64,000 bases of DNA, from NCBI RefSeq assembly GCF_015160855.1, contig NZ_CP063373.1:5146001-5210000 (forward strand), read 5' to 3'. The stretch comes from Streptomyces ferrugineus (GTDB lineage: Bacteria > Actinomycetota > Actinomycetes > Streptomycetales > Streptomycetaceae). Shown piece by piece: positions 1 through 10,016 of the stretch. The notes below the pieces were generated by a model. That model was given only the letters and a program-made list of their open reading frames with translations, did not search any database and was not told where the DNA came from. A program made the position numbers and the translations under genes. How positions within the stretch are numbered: the stretch's first letter is position 1; each line of letters begins with the position of its first letter.

Positions 1-164
1 ACGGGCAGACTCCGCCGGTCCGTCCGGTGGCGACCGACGCCAACCCTGCCACCGAGGGCCGCACCCGCCCGTTGTGCGAGTATCCGCTGTGGCCGCGGTA
101 CAAGGGGCACGGAGACGTGGACCAGGCGAAGAACTTCACGTGCGCCGGCCGGGGCCAGCACTGA
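1..164 (+). CDS. Tannase/feruloyl esterase family, C-terminal end (partial)
   Basis: Only the last 53 codons are in the window, reading in the frame that begins at base 3 and stopping at TGA 162-164. The translated tail contains RTRPLCEYPLWPRYKGHGD followed by NFTC. Tannase/feruloyl esterase family alpha/beta hydrolases usually end in this way (RTRPLCPYP...ARYKGSGD...F.C). Such enzymes hydrolyse ester bonds of gallate or feruloyl esters and are usually secreted. The catalytic residues and any signal peptide lie upstream of the window. The family call rests on the tail motif alone. Confidence 0.7.
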   Translation, partial: GQTPPVRPVATDANPATEGRTRPLCEYPLWPRYKGHGDVDQAKNFTCAGRGQH

Positions 165-236
165 AGATAGTCTCAACACGGTGAGCCAGGGTCCGCCTCC
201 GCCCGAGGCGGGCCCATGGCCGAAGGGAGATGCACC

Positions 237-947
237 GTGGTACGGCAGACGGCTCGGACGAAGCAGCCGAACAGGATGCGGCGCGCCGAGCCGGCGCCCG
301 GGTTCGAGTCCGATCCGGGCGCGGACTGGCGGCACTACGAGGAACTGGAACTCCCGCCGCTCCTCGGAGCCGCCTTGGAGGAGTTCCGCGCCCACGGGTA
401 CCACGGGGGTTCGATCCGGGCCATCGCCGGCCGGGTCGGAGTGACCCTGCCGACGCTGTACTACCACCACGGCAACAAGCAAGGGCTGCTGGTGGCCCTG
501 CTCATGGGATCGATGCACGATGTGCTGATCCGCGCCCGGCATGCCCTGGAGGAGGCGGGCGACCGGCCCGAGGACCAACTGGCCAACGTCGTCGAGGCCG
601 TCACCCTTTACACGACCCACCGGCGCCACATCGCGTTTCTGGACGGAGAGATCCGCAATCTGGAACCCGACAACCGGGAACGCTACCGCGCGAAGCGCGA
701 GGAACTCTCGGTGATGCTGCGCCGTATCGCGGCAGATGGCGTCGCGGACGGCGTGTTCACCACCGCCTATCCCACAGAGGCGGCTCGGGCCATCCTGACG
801 ATGTGCCAGGCGGTCGCCACGTGGTACCGGGCGGACGGCCCGCTGACCGAGGCAGAGGTCGCCCAGCGGTACGTCGCGATCGCCCTGGACGCAGTCGGCT
901 GTCGCAGGCGTGGCTCCGGCAAGGACGGACGCAGCCAGGAGAAGTGA
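237..947 (+). CDS. TetR-family transcriptional regulator (paralogue of the one at 10017)
   Basis: A 236-residue regulator. An N-terminal extension of about 45 residues precedes a TetR helix-turn-helix whose recognition region reads VGVTLPTLYYHHG. The C-terminal half is an all-helical ligand-binding domain. GTG 237 was chosen because AAGGGAG (223-229) sits 7 nt upstream and because the paralogue at 10017 begins at the equivalent GTG with the same RQT.RTKQ start. An upstream in-frame ATG at 216 has no better ribosome site. The recognition helix is identical to that of the paralogue, so both are expected to bind the same operator, probably the TATCGATCGATA palindromes of the neighbouring CoA cluster. 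The effector is probably an acyl-CoA (inference). Confidence 0.88.
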   Translation: MVRQTARTKQPNRMRRAEPAPGFESDPGADWRHYEELELPPLLGAALEEFRAHGYHGGSIRAIAGRVGVTLPTLYYHHGNKQGLLVALLMGSMHDVLIRARHALEEAGDRPEDQLANVVEAVTLYTTHRRHIAFLDGEIRNLEPDNRERYRAKREELSVMLRRIAADGVADGVFTTAYPTEAARAILTMCQAVATWYRADGPLTEAEVAQRYVAIALDAVGCRRRGSGKDGRSQEK

Positions 948-1161
948 GGAATCGGGCGGGCAACGGGAGAACACCGATGCCCATCTCGAAATCGGGTCGC
1001 GGCGGGTGAGAACGTGCCTGCGGTAGGCGGCGATCACCTCGGACACCTCGTGCAGGTCCGTGAAGTCGATGTGGTTCAAGGTGGCTGCCGGCTCGGCAGA
1101 TCACTCACGGAGCGTGATCCTTCGTGGGGATGCCTGCATTACGACGTCACCCCGGCCCAGG

Positions 1162-1800
1162 TCACGGCTTCAGCAGTTCCACGGCGCTGATGTTGCAGCG
1201 GGCCGTGGCCTCCCGTTTCTCCTGGCCGTACGGTGTGCTGAACAGGCGGGGCAGGGCGAGCAGGTGGCGCAGGATCGCGGCACGGCCCTCGCGGAAGGCG
1301 TCGCACAGGACGAAGGGGCACTCCTCACGGACGGCGGCCGTGTAGGCGGCGTACGCGGAGGGCGAGCAGCCGAGGACCGCGATGTCGGCGTCGCACAGGA
1401 CCCGGCTGGCTTCGACAATGTGAGCCGGCCCCGTTCGACAGCCGCGGCTTGGTCAATGCAACACCCCTCAGGGTCAGCGTTGCGACCATCTCTAGAACCC
1501 AAGCTGGCAAGTGGGGCCGCGGACCGCTGTCAAAGCCACCTGGCCGTTGCGGTCGTCCGGCACCGGGGCATGGCTGGTGGTGAGGCGGGACCAGGCGGGC
1601 CACCTCGGCGGTGCGCTTCGCGGGGACATCGGCCTCCGGGAGGGCGCGTTCGGTGAGGCGGGCCGAGCGTTCCTCGTTCTCCGAGCGGTCGGGCAGATAC
1701 ACGGCGTCGTGGAACCAGACGGCCAGCCGTACGACGTCCGGGTCGTCGGCGTGCTCGGCCGGCACGTCGACGTGGTCCAGGACGCGGGGGCGTTGGCGCT
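1162..1800 (-). pseudogene. HD-domain metal-dependent phosphohydrolase, broken
   Basis: On the minus strand one frame gives HVDVPAEHADDPDVVRLAVW, then FHDAVYLPDRSENEERSA, the HD-family core with its His-Asp pair. Reading then has to shift frame for RLTTSHAPVPDDRNGQ, and again for the tail that begins CDADIAVLGCSPSAYAAYTA and stops at 1162. Between the GQ and CDAD blocks lies about 110 nt of foreign-looking sequence (roughly 1420-1530). The usual first 40 or so residues are also missing. The gene is therefore truncated, frameshifted and interrupted. The family call is firm; it is very unlikely to make a working protein. Confidence 0.72.
1425..1505. repeat. Insertion inside the HD pseudogene, possible IS-end remnant
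   Basis: The segment separating two halves of the HD-domain pseudogene holds two similar blocks, GGTCAATGCAACACC and GGTCAGCGTTGCGACC. They are related as a rough direct/inverted pair and resemble the TGTTGC-type termini of IS5-group elements. No transposase frame is present. Calling it an IS end is inference from position and these short blocks only. Confidence 0.3.
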
Positions 1801-2053
1801 GGGACACGGCTTCCGATTCGAGATCATTCCGATGCCCGGGGCTGCCTGCCCGGACATCCCCCAAGCGTGAGCAACTGCTGTCCAAGGCCAAGGGGGAACT
1901 CAACCCGACACGGGGTGCTCGCGGGATTGATTGCCCTGATGAGACGGGGTGCCAAACAACCCGCCAGGTGACACCTTCGGCCGCAGTTCCAGCTGCGTCA
2001 GCAGCGACAGCCGGTCGGAAGTGCGCTGGCGCCCAGACACATCAGGAGTGACC

Positions 2054-2736
2054 GTGCTCGTGCAACACCGCGCCTCAACAGAGGGCGAATCCTCTACGCG
2101 TCCGAAGCGGAACGTGTTCCGCAGGGGGCGGCCCTCGTCGTCGCCGTTCTGGCCCCTCTCGTGATCTTCGCGTCGGGCACAGCCTCGGCAGGGGACGGCA
2201 AGTTCTGCTTCGGCCCGGGCACTGCGGATGTCAGGAGGGCGGACCAGCACAAGGGCAGAGTGACCAAGGCCGTGCCGCGTCAGCAGGCCAACAAGACCTG
2301 GCAGGACTGGGTGTGGCGCGGGCCGGTCGAACAATGCCCGTGGAACGCCCCGCAGAACTGCACGTACAGCAAGGCCATCACCAAGACGACGTCGTACGAG
2401 TGGTCGGTCGGGCTGACCATGGGAGGCGAGGCCAAGAGGGAGCCGTTCAGTGCGATGGCCTCGCTCGTCGGGGGGTACGGCCGGAGCGGCTCCACGTCGA
2501 TGACCTACACATCCGGGATCTGGTACAGGCCTGGCCAGTTCGCCCAGCCGATCAGCGTGGTCGAGCGCCGGTGGCGGAGCGGTGACTTCGTCGGCGGCTT
2601 TGTCCGCACACCGGAGTACGACAACGTCTGCCGGAACGGAAACAAGGGGTACCGCTGGGACGCCAACAAGAGGTGGGGCAGTTGGTCGGACAACGTCAAG
2701 GTTCGGGACTACGGGACCTTCAACATCCACAACTGA
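2054..2736 (+). CDS. Secreted protein of unknown function, leader split by a frameshift
   Basis: The long frame (usable from GTG 2161) gives a mature-looking protein of about 185 residues after the signal-peptide end ASGTASA-GDG. Upstream, in another frame, GTG 2054 with AGGAG (2044-2048) starts a peptide ending RPKRNVFRRG. That is a typical positively charged leader start, and the frame switch to ALVVAVLAPLVIFASG falls at the G-run 2124-2128. One indel there would restore a complete Sec signal peptide. The mature part is rich in Trp, Tyr, Ser and Thr with alternating polar/apolar stretches (TKTTSYEWSVGLTMGG) and an ISVVERR segment. This is faintly like aerolysin/ETX-type beta-pore proteins, a weak resemblance. 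Function unknown; it may be a pseudogene or a sequencing indel. Confidence 0.5.
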
Positions 2737-2829
2737 CCCTGAAGCGTGCTGCCACAAGGCCCTGAGCTAGGCATCTCCTCTCCACGGTGTGCCGGGCCAT
2801 CCAGCGTCTGGGGCCGCTGCTCGCACTCG

Positions 2830-3270
2830 ATCACGCTCACCCCGGTCCGTGACCGCAGTGTCGCCGCATCCAGCCGCAACTACCAGCTCTCGGCGAACGT
2901 GCAGGTCATCGTGAATCCAGACATCCGTCTGGTGATCGCGGCAGCGCGTCCGGTGCCGGGCACCACCGCGGACGCGCACGCCTGGCGCACGCCCGGGCTG
3001 AGCCAGCCGGCGCTGCGAGGGCGGCTCGGCGACGGGGGCCTACCTCAACTGCCCGATGGCGGTACCGACCGCAAACGCCCCGGGCGGCCCCTGCTCCCGG
3101 GCGAGGAGGACGACAACGCCGAGCACCGCAAGGTCCGCACCCGCGTGGAACACGTCATCGGCCGGATGAACAACTACAAAATCCTTCGCGACTGCCCACA
3201 GCGCGGCGACAGCTTGCATCACGCCGTCCAGGCAGTCGCCCACATGCACAACCTCGCCCTCACATCATGA
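2830..3270 (+). pseudogene. IS5-family transposase remnant (DDE type)
   Basis: The readable product covers SSRNYQLSANVQVIVNPD, PVPGTTADAHAW and the end block RKRPGRPLLPGEEDDNAEHR with VEHVIGRMNNYKILRDC and HAVQAVAHMHNLAL. This is the C-terminal two thirds of an IS5-group DDE transposase. The N-terminal helix-turn-helix and first catalytic region are absent. Around 3030-3075 the peptide GDGGLPQLPDGGTDRKRPG should read GDGAYLNCPMAVP.RKRPG. This is explained by one extra base in the G-run and one missing base about 40 nt later, i.e. two compensating frameshifts. A dead remnant. Confidence 0.75.
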
Positions 3271-3329
3271 GCAGACCACCCCGTTCATGGGCTCTGACCT
3301 GCCCGAACACAGCCTTGCGCAACACGCCT

Positions 3330-4340
<1,011 letters not shown>

Positions 4341-4349
4341 CTAGCACCT

Positions 4350-4363
4350 CTATCGATCGATAG
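4350..4363. promoter_or_regulatory. Palindromic operator CTATCGATCGATAG (site 1)
   Basis: A perfect 14-bp palindrome 49 bp upstream of the NMO start, in the divergent NMO/HpaB-like promoter. The same core TATCGATCGATA recurs at 4419, 15855 and 15947 and nowhere else that I noticed, always at promoters of this cluster. Probably bound by the TetR proteins encoded at 237 and/or 10017. Confidence 0.75.
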
Positions 4364-4418
4364 ATAGTATCGACGCGACTCTGGAGCCACCCGCAGACCC
4401 TTCGCGACAGAGGGCCTA

Positions 4419-4430
4419 TATCGATCGATA
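4419..4430. promoter_or_regulatory. Palindromic operator TATCGATCGATA (site 2)
   Basis: Second copy of the core, 69 bp from site 1 and about 87 bp before the HpaB-like start at 4517. It sits in an AT-rich patch (TATATCGATCGATAGATAC) that could also supply a -10 element. Two sites in one divergent promoter suggest control of both transcription directions. Confidence 0.75.
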
Positions 4431-4516
4431 GATACTAACTCTTGGGCGGGCCGGAACCGCCGTCCTGGAAAGCCTGTGAGCGCCCATCGCCCACCCTGAC
4501 ACAGAGAGCAGATCGG

Positions 4517-5923
4517 ATGAGTTTGCGTACCGCCAAGGAGTACCGCGAAGGCCTGCGCGACGGCAGGTCCGTCTTCTACCGCGGCCGCCGCGTTCCCGAC
4601 GTCGTGAACGACCCCGAACTGTCCGGCGCGGTCGACCACTCGGCGCTCTGCTACAGAATCGTCGACACGCACCCAGAACTCTCCGTCGCCCAGGGACCCA
4701 CCGGCGCCTACTCGGCCTTCTACCAGGTACCGCGGACGTCCGAGGACCTGCGTGCCCGGGGCGAGCTCATCGAGACCGTGTCCTCCCTCGGAGCCGGCAC
4801 CATCGTCCTCAAGGAGGTCGGAAGCGACGCCCTGTTCGCTCTGCTCCGGGCCCTGGACGGGGTCGACTCGGAGAAGGCGCGGGCCTACCACCAGTACGTG
4901 TGCGACAACGACCTGGCGCTCGCGGTGGCGCAGACGGATGTCAAGGGCGACCGGTCCCTCCCCCCGCACCAGCAGGCCGATCCCGACCTCTACCTCCATG
5001 TCGTCGACGAGGACGCGGAGTCGATCACGGTGCGCGGGGCCAAGTGCCACACCTCCTTCTCCGCGAACGCCGACGAGCTGATCGTCCTGCCCACCCGCGC
5101 CATGGGGCCGGAGGACCGGGACTACGCGGTCTCGTTCGCGATTCCCGTCGACACCCCTGGCCTGCACCTGTACGTTTCGCCGTACTCGGCCGGGGAGCGC
5201 AACGACTTCGAGTTCCCGCTGTCGTCAAAGCACAAGCTGCTCGAAAGCCTGACGGTGTTCGACGACGTCCGCGTGCCCAAGGACCGGGTCTTCCTCAACC
5301 GCCGTCCCGAGCTGGCCGGGCCGCTGGCGATCGCGTTCGTCGACTACCACCGGTTCACGGCCATCAACTACAAGCTGCCGCTGCTGGACATCCTCGTAGG
5401 GGCGGCCTCGCTCATCGCCGAGTACAACGGCATCAGCCGGGCCGGACATGTCAGGGACAAGATCGCCCAGTTGATCGCCTACGCCGAGACCGTCCGCGGC
5501 CTCGCAGAGCTGGCGGCAGTCCGGTCGCGGCCTGGACAGCACGGCATTCAGCAGCCCGACCCGCTCGCGGTCAACACCGCCAAGTACACCTTCGCCCACG
5601 GCTTCCACGACGCCGTGGCCAAGCTGATGGACCTCTCCGGCGGCCTGCTCATCACCGGTCCGGGCGGCGAGGACTGGGCCGACCCCGGCATCCGCGCCGT
5701 GCTGGAGAAGTACTACGCCGGTGCCGTCCCCGCCGAACAGCGGCTGCGCATGCTCAACTTCATCGGCGATCTGACCGCTCGCGACTACGGCGGCTACCAG
5801 GCCGTCCTCGCGACCCATGCCGAAGGGTCGCTGGAGGCCGAGAAGATGCAGATCGCCCGCTCCTACGACCCCGCCAGGGCCCGCGAGTACGTCACGCGGC
5901 TCGCCGGCCTCGACCACGGCTGA
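4517..5923 (+). CDS. HpaB / 4-hydroxybutyryl-CoA dehydratase-fold flavoprotein lacking Fe-S ligands
   Basis: A 468-residue member of the 4-hydroxyphenylacetate 3-hydroxylase / 4-hydroxybutyryl-CoA dehydratase family. Matching blocks are [57 protein letters not shown] and [11 protein letters not shown]. The dehydratase binds a [4Fe-4S] cluster through C99, C103, H292 and C299 (clostridial numbering). Here the aligned positions are I96, E100, H278 and Y285, so only the histidine remains and no cluster is expected. It more likely works as an FAD-dependent, acyl-CoA-related monooxygenase or dehydrogenase, possibly with a separate flavin reductase. ATG 4517 fits the family N-terminus; upstream in-frame starts do not. 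First gene of the plus-strand operon, 10 bp before the racemase gene. Confidence 0.85.
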   Translation: MSLRTAKEYREGLRDGRSVFYRGRRVPDVVNDPELSGAVDHSALCYRIVDTHPELSVAQGPTGAYSAFYQVPRTSEDLRARGELIETVSSLGAGTIVLKEVGSDALFALLRALDGVDSEKARAYHQYVCDNDLALAVAQTDVKGDRSLPPHQQADPDLYLHVVDEDAESITVRGAKCHTSFSANADELIVLPTRAMGPEDRDYAVSFAIPVDTPGLHLYVSPYSAGERNDFEFPLSSKHKLLESLTVFDDVRVPKDRVFLNRRPELAGPLAIAFVDYHRFTAINYKLPLLDILVGAASLIAEYNGISRAGHVRDKIAQLIAYAETVRGLAELAAVRSRPGQHGIQQPDPLAVNTAKYTFAHGFHDAVAKLMDLSGGLLITGPGGEDWADPGIRAVLEKYYAGAVPAEQRLRMLNFIGDLTARDYGGYQAVLATHAEGSLEAEKMQIARSYDPARAREYVTRLAGLDHG

Positions 5924-5933
5924 GGGGTGCGCC

Positions 5934-7028
5934 ATGACGGGACCCCTCGCAGGACTGCGCGTCGTCGAGCTCGCCGGGATCGGGCCGGCCCCCCATGCGG
6001 CGATGATCCTGGCCGACCTCGGCGCCGATGTCGTACGCGTCGAACGTCCACAGGGGACGCTCGACCTCACCGACGGCAAGCCTGATCACCTGCTGCGCGG
6101 GCGAAGGTCGGTGGCCGCCGACCTCAAAGCCCCGCAGGGCCGTGAGCTCGTGCTGCGACTGGTGGCCCGGGCCGACGTGCTCGTCGAGGGTTTCCGGCCA
6201 GGGGTCGCCGAACGCCTCGGTGTCGGCCCCGAGGACTGCCACCGGGTCAACTCCCGTCTGGTGTACGGGCGGATGACCGGGTGGGGTCAGGACGGGCCGA
6301 TGGCGCAGCGGGCCGGCCACGACATCAACTACATCGGCCTGACCGGTGCCCTGCACGCCATCGGGCGGCCCGGCGAACGGCCGGTGCCTCCGCTGAACCT
6401 CGTCGGTGACTTCGGCGGCGGCTCGATGTTTCTGCTGGCCGGTGTCCTCGCCGCCCTGTGGGAACGGGACCGCTCGGGCGAGGGCCAGGTCGTGGACGCG
6501 GCGATGGTCGACGGCACCACCGTGCTGCTGCAGATGATGTGGGCGATGCGCGGCCAGGACACCTGGTCCGACGAACGCGGCACCAATCTCCTCGACGGCG
6601 GCGCTCCGTTCTACGACACCTACGTGTGTCAGGACGGCCGCCATGTCGCCGTCGGAGCCATCGAGCCCCAGTTCTACCGAGCCCTGCTCGCCGGGCTCGG
6701 ACTCGACTCGGGCACACTGCCCGACCAGGGAGACCGATCCGGGTGGCCTCGATTGCGCGACCGGCTCACCGAAGTCTTCCTCACCCGTCCCCGTGACGAA
6801 TGGGCCGAGGTCTTCGCCGCCACCGACGCGTGTGTCACCCCGGTCCTGGCTCCTGGGGAAGTGCCACACCACCCTCATCTGGCCGCCCGCGGCGCCCTCA
6901 CGGAGATCGGCGGGGTGCTGCAGGCCTCACCGGCGCCGCGCTTCTCGCGGACCGTCCCCCGGGCGCCGTCAGCTCCGCCACTGCTCGCAAGCGACACCGA
7001 AGCCGTGCTCGCCGACTGGAAAGCCTGA
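5934..7028 (+). CDS. Alpha-methylacyl-CoA racemase (CaiB/BaiF family)
   Basis: A 364-residue CaiB/BaiF-fold protein. AMACR-specific features are [19 protein letters not shown] with catalytic H129, [12 protein letters not shown] with catalytic D159 (30 residues apart, as H126/D156 in the Mycobacterium enzyme), and GGAPFYDTY...GAIEPQFY. The opening [20 protein letters not shown] is the usual CoA-binding start. The enzyme interconverts R and S epimers of 2-methyl-branched acyl-CoAs so that acyl-CoA dehydrogenases can act on them. It acts in the cytosol. It follows the HpaB-like gene by 10 bp and precedes a crotonase gene by 14 bp. This gene is the main evidence that the cluster handles an alpha-methyl-branched acid. 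Confidence 0.9.
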   Translation: MTGPLAGLRVVELAGIGPAPHAAMILADLGADVVRVERPQGTLDLTDGKPDHLLRGRRSVAADLKAPQGRELVLRLVARADVLVEGFRPGVAERLGVGPEDCHRVNSRLVYGRMTGWGQDGPMAQRAGHDINYIGLTGALHAIGRPGERPVPPLNLVGDFGGGSMFLLAGVLAALWERDRSGEGQVVDAAMVDGTTVLLQMMWAMRGQDTWSDERGTNLLDGGAPFYDTYVCQDGRHVAVGAIEPQFYRALLAGLGLDSGTLPDQGDRSGWPRLRDRLTEVFLTRPRDEWAEVFAATDACVTPVLAPGEVPHHPHLAARGALTEIGGVLQASPAPRFSRTVPRAPSAPPLLASDTEAVLADWKA

Positions 7029-7042
7029 AAGGCAGGCCCTCG

Positions 7043-7816
7043 ATGACACGCTCGATACTCGTCGAGCACGACGGATCCGTTGTGCGGATCACCTTCAACC
7101 GGCCGTCGCGCCTCAACGCCCTCACCACCGAGATGCTGACCCTTACCGCCGACGCGGTGGAGGCTGCCGGGCATGACACCGGTGTCCGGGCCGTGGTGCT
7201 CGGCGGCGCGGGACGCGCGTTCAGCGCCGGCGCCGACCTCGCCGGGGGCAAGGCAGGGACCCTGCCCGGCACCGACACGATCGACGCGGCCAACCGGCTC
7301 ACGCTGGCCCTACGGCGGATTCCCCAGCCCGTCCTGGCGGCCGTGGGCGGACCCGCGGTCGGTGTCGGCTGCTCCCTGGCTCTGGCCGCCGATGTCACCG
7401 TGGCCCGGGAGTCGGCGTACTTCCTCCTCGCCTTCGCCAAGGTCGGTCTCATGCCCGACGGCGGTGCCACCGTGCTCGTCCCAGCGGCGGTCGGCCGTGC
7501 GCGCGCCACGCGCATGGCCATGCTCGGCGAACGTGTCCCCGCGTCCCTCGCCGCTCAGTGGGGCCTGATCACGCACGCCATACCCGACGGCGCCTTCGAC
7601 GGCGAGGTCGAACGGCTGACGCGGCAGCTCGCTGAGGGACCGACGGCGGCGTTCGCCCAGACCAAACGTGCCCTCAACGCCTCGTCACTGGCACAGCTGG
7701 AGGACGCTCTCGCCGTCGAACGCGAGGGCCAGGCGCAGTTGTTCACTACCGCGGACTTCGCGGAGGGCGTGGCCGCATTCCGCGAGAAGCGCCACCCCGA
7801 GTTCTCCGGAAAGTAG
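7043..7816 (+). CDS. Enoyl-CoA hydratase/isomerase, PaaG-like crotonase
   Basis: A 257-residue crotonase-fold protein with the oxyanion region GRAFSAGADL and a second block GVGCSLALAADV. The two glutamates of classical enoyl-CoA hydratase (GGxxE and PE) are absent here, replaced by Ser in CSLALAADV and by AKVGLMPDGG. The Asp in GLMPDGG matches the single catalytic Asp of PaaG-type epoxyacyl/enoyl-CoA isomerases, so isomerisation is more likely than hydration. The C-terminal REKRHPEFSGK is the usual family tail. ATG 7043 was chosen because it gives the standard N-terminus; the ribosome site (AAAGG) is weak, consistent with coupling to the gene 14 bp upstream. Confidence 0.85.
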   Translation: MTRSILVEHDGSVVRITFNRPSRLNALTTEMLTLTADAVEAAGHDTGVRAVVLGGAGRAFSAGADLAGGKAGTLPGTDTIDAANRLTLALRRIPQPVLAAVGGPAVGVGCSLALAADVTVARESAYFLLAFAKVGLMPDGGATVLVPAAVGRARATRMAMLGERVPASLAAQWGLITHAIPDGAFDGEVERLTRQLAEGPTAAFAQTKRALNASSLAQLEDALAVEREGQAQLFTTADFAEGVAAFREKRHPEFSGK

Positions 7817-7848
7817 ACCCGGCTCGCACGCCGGAGAGGGAGCTCCGC

Positions 7849-9003
7849 ATGGAACGCAACCTGTACACCTCGGACCATGAGGCCTTCCGTGACAGCGTCC
7901 GGAAGTTCGTCGAGCGGGAGGTCGCGCCGCGTCTGAGGGAATGGGAGGAGCAACGGCTGGTCGACCGCCGGTTGTGGCAGGTGGCCGCCCGCCAGGGCAT
8001 CATCGGGCTGGCCGTGCCCGAGGAGCACGGCGGAGGCGACGAGCGCGACATCCGCTTCCGCGCCGTGGTGATGGAGGAACTGGCGGCGATCGGCGCGGCC
8101 TCGGTGCAACTGGGCCTCAGCCTCACCGAGGACATCGCGATGCCGTACTTCCTCGACCTCACTACCGAGGAGCAGAAACGACGCTGGCTGCCAGGGCTCG
8201 CCGCCGGGGAGCTGATCTCCGCCATCGCCATGACCGAGCCCGAGGCGGGCAGCGACCTGCAGGGCATGCGCACCACCGCCGTGCGCGAGGGCGATCACTG
8301 GCTGCTCAACGGTGCCAAGACCTTCATCACCAACGGGATCCAGGCCGACCTGGTCGTCGTCGCCGTACGCACCGACCCGTCCGCCGGGTCGAAAGGGATC
8401 AGCCTCTTCGTGGTGGAACGGGACACTCCCGGATTCGCCCGTGGCCGGAAGCTGGAGAAGATCGGCCTGCACGGTCAGGACACCGCGGAGTTGTTCTTCC
8501 GCGACGCCCGGGTGCCCGCCGCGAACCTGCTCGGCGAACTGGGTGGCGGGCTTCGCAGTCTGATCCGGTGCCTGCCGCGGGAGCGCCTCGCCATCGCGAT
8601 GAGCGCACAGGCCGCCGCGGAAGCCGCCTTCGGCTGGACCCTGGAGTACGTGCGGGAGCGCAAGGCCTTCGGCCAGCCGATCGCCTCCTTCCAGAACACC
8701 GCCTTCACCCTCGCCGAACTGCGCACCGCACTGGACGTCAGCCAGGCGTTCATCGACCGGGCGATGCTCGCCCTCAACGACGGTCGGCTCACCGTGGAGG
8801 ACGCGGCCAAGGCGAAGTGGTGGGCCACCGAATTGCAGCAGCGGGTCACCGACCGCGGTCTGCAACTCCACGGCGGCTACGGCTACATGACGGAGTACCC
8901 GATCGCCCGCGCCTTCCTCGACGGCAGAGTGCAGTCCATCTACGGCGGCACCAACGAGATCATGAAGGAGATCATCGGCAGACAGCTGATCCGGCCGAGC
9001 TGA
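7849..9003 (+). CDS. Acyl-CoA dehydrogenase
   Basis: A 384-residue FAD-dependent dehydrogenase with all family signatures: AMTEPEAGSDLQGMRTTA (FAD/substrate loop), GAKTFITNG, QLHGGYGYMTEYPIAR and YGGTNEIMKEII. The YEGT glutamate of medium/short-chain enzymes is Gly here. Instead E245 in PRERLAIA matches the catalytic base position of isovaleryl-CoA and long-chain enzymes, a class that often takes branched or bulky acyl groups. It introduces the alpha,beta double bond, passing electrons to ETF. It is 32 bp after the PaaG-like gene. The second dehydrogenase at 21996 has the same active-site class. Confidence 0.9.
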   Translation: MERNLYTSDHEAFRDSVRKFVEREVAPRLREWEEQRLVDRRLWQVAARQGIIGLAVPEEHGGGDERDIRFRAVVMEELAAIGAASVQLGLSLTEDIAMPYFLDLTTEEQKRRWLPGLAAGELISAIAMTEPEAGSDLQGMRTTAVREGDHWLLNGAKTFITNGIQADLVVVAVRTDPSAGSKGISLFVVERDTPGFARGRKLEKIGLHGQDTAELFFRDARVPAANLLGELGGGLRSLIRCLPRERLAIAMSAQAAAEAAFGWTLEYVRERKAFGQPIASFQNTAFTLAELRTALDVSQAFIDRAMLALNDGRLTVEDAAKAKWWATELQQRVTDRGLQLHGGYGYMTEYPIARAFLDGRVQSIYGGTNEIMKEIIGRQLIRPS

Positions 9004-9047
9004 ACCGGCCGGACGGATGACGAGGTTCCCTCCACCTCGCCCGCATT

Positions 9048-9059
9048 TATCGATCGTTG
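9048..9059. promoter_or_regulatory. Degenerate copy of the TATCGATCGATA operator
   Basis: TATCGATCGTTG lies 26-37 bp before the crotonase start at 9085, in the only sizeable gap of the plus-strand operon. The left half and centre match the four strong sites; the right arm is altered. It may mark a weaker internal promoter, or be coincidental. Confidence 0.4.
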
Positions 9060-9084
9060 ACCAATCTGACGCCTGGAAGGCACC

Positions 9085-9891
9085 ATGACCGCACCACAGC
9101 CCAGCGACGACGCCCCCGCAGCGGTACTGGAGCGGCACGGCCACACCGCGCTGATCACCCTCAACCGCCCCAGGGCACTGAACGCGGTCAACGCGGAGCT
9201 TTCCGCAGCCGCAGGCGCCGCCCTGAAGGAGTTCGCCGCCGACTCCACCCTGCGGGTCGCCGTGCTGACCGGAGCGGGCCGCGCGTTCTGCGCCGGCATG
9301 GACCTCAAGGCGGCCGCCGCGGGCCTTCCGGTCATGGCGCCCGGCAACGAGGAGTGGGGATTCGGAGGTGTGGTGAGCCACTGGGTGGACAAACCTCTGA
9401 TCGCGGCGGTCAACGGCCACGCGCTGGGCGGAGGCGCCGAGATCGTGCTGGCCTGTGATCTCGCTGTCGCTGACGAGAACGCGGTGATCGGGCTTCCGGA
9501 GGTGCGGCGGGGTCTCATCCCGGGGGCCGCCGGGGCCGTTCGGCTGCCGCGCCTCATCCCCCGGAACGCGGCACTGGAAATGCTCCTCACCGGCGAGCCG
9601 ATCACCGCGGCGACCGCCGCCCGATGGGGCCTGGTCAACAGAGTGGCACCCGCCGGCAAGTCCGTGGAGGTCGCCCTGGAACTGGCCGAGGCCATCGCCG
9701 CTGGCGCACCACTGGCACTCGGCGCCGTCAAGCGCCTCGTCCACGCCTCCCCCGATCTTGGATCGGACTGGGAGTCGAAGGCCTGGGCGGAGAACGACCG
9801 CGAATGGCAGGGGGTCAGCGCCAGCGCGGACGCTCTGGAAGGCCCGCGGGCCTTCGTCGAGAAACGCCCGCCACGCTGGACCGGACGCTGA
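9085..9891 (+). CDS. Enoyl-CoA hydratase (crotonase family)
   Basis: A 268-residue crotonase with both hydratase glutamates in place: HALGGGAEIVLACDLAVA and GLPEVRRGLIPGAAGAVRLP. The first oxyanion loop is GRAFCAGMDLKA. It should add water to the enoyl-CoA made by the acyl-CoA dehydrogenases. The C-terminal FVEKRPPRWTGR resembles the end of the third crotonase in the cluster (19139), suggesting the two are related and not of the PaaG type. It has its own short leader with a degenerate operator and is followed, 126 bp on, by the TetR gene. Confidence 0.88.
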   Translation: MTAPQPSDDAPAAVLERHGHTALITLNRPRALNAVNAELSAAAGAALKEFAADSTLRVAVLTGAGRAFCAGMDLKAAAAGLPVMAPGNEEWGFGGVVSHWVDKPLIAAVNGHALGGGAEIVLACDLAVADENAVIGLPEVRRGLIPGAAGAVRLPRLIPRNAALEMLLTGEPITAATAARWGLVNRVAPAGKSVEVALELAEAIAAGAPLALGAVKRLVHASPDLGSDWESKAWAENDREWQGVSASADALEGPRAFVEKRPPRWTGR

Positions 9892-10016
9892 GTGCTGTGG
9901 CCGGCGGCTTCTCCGGCCCGGACCAGGCCGCCGACGACGAATCCCGCCGCCTTGTAGGCTCCGCTGTGAAGAAGACCGGCCGGCCTGCACGACGCCAGGC
10001 TACGAAGGAGAGGTAC

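Noticed and set aside
7555..9990. 811-codon minus-strand open frame across the dehydrogenase and crotonase genes
   Set aside because: Antisense shadow of two clear plus-strand genes; Gly/Asp/His-rich translation without family features.
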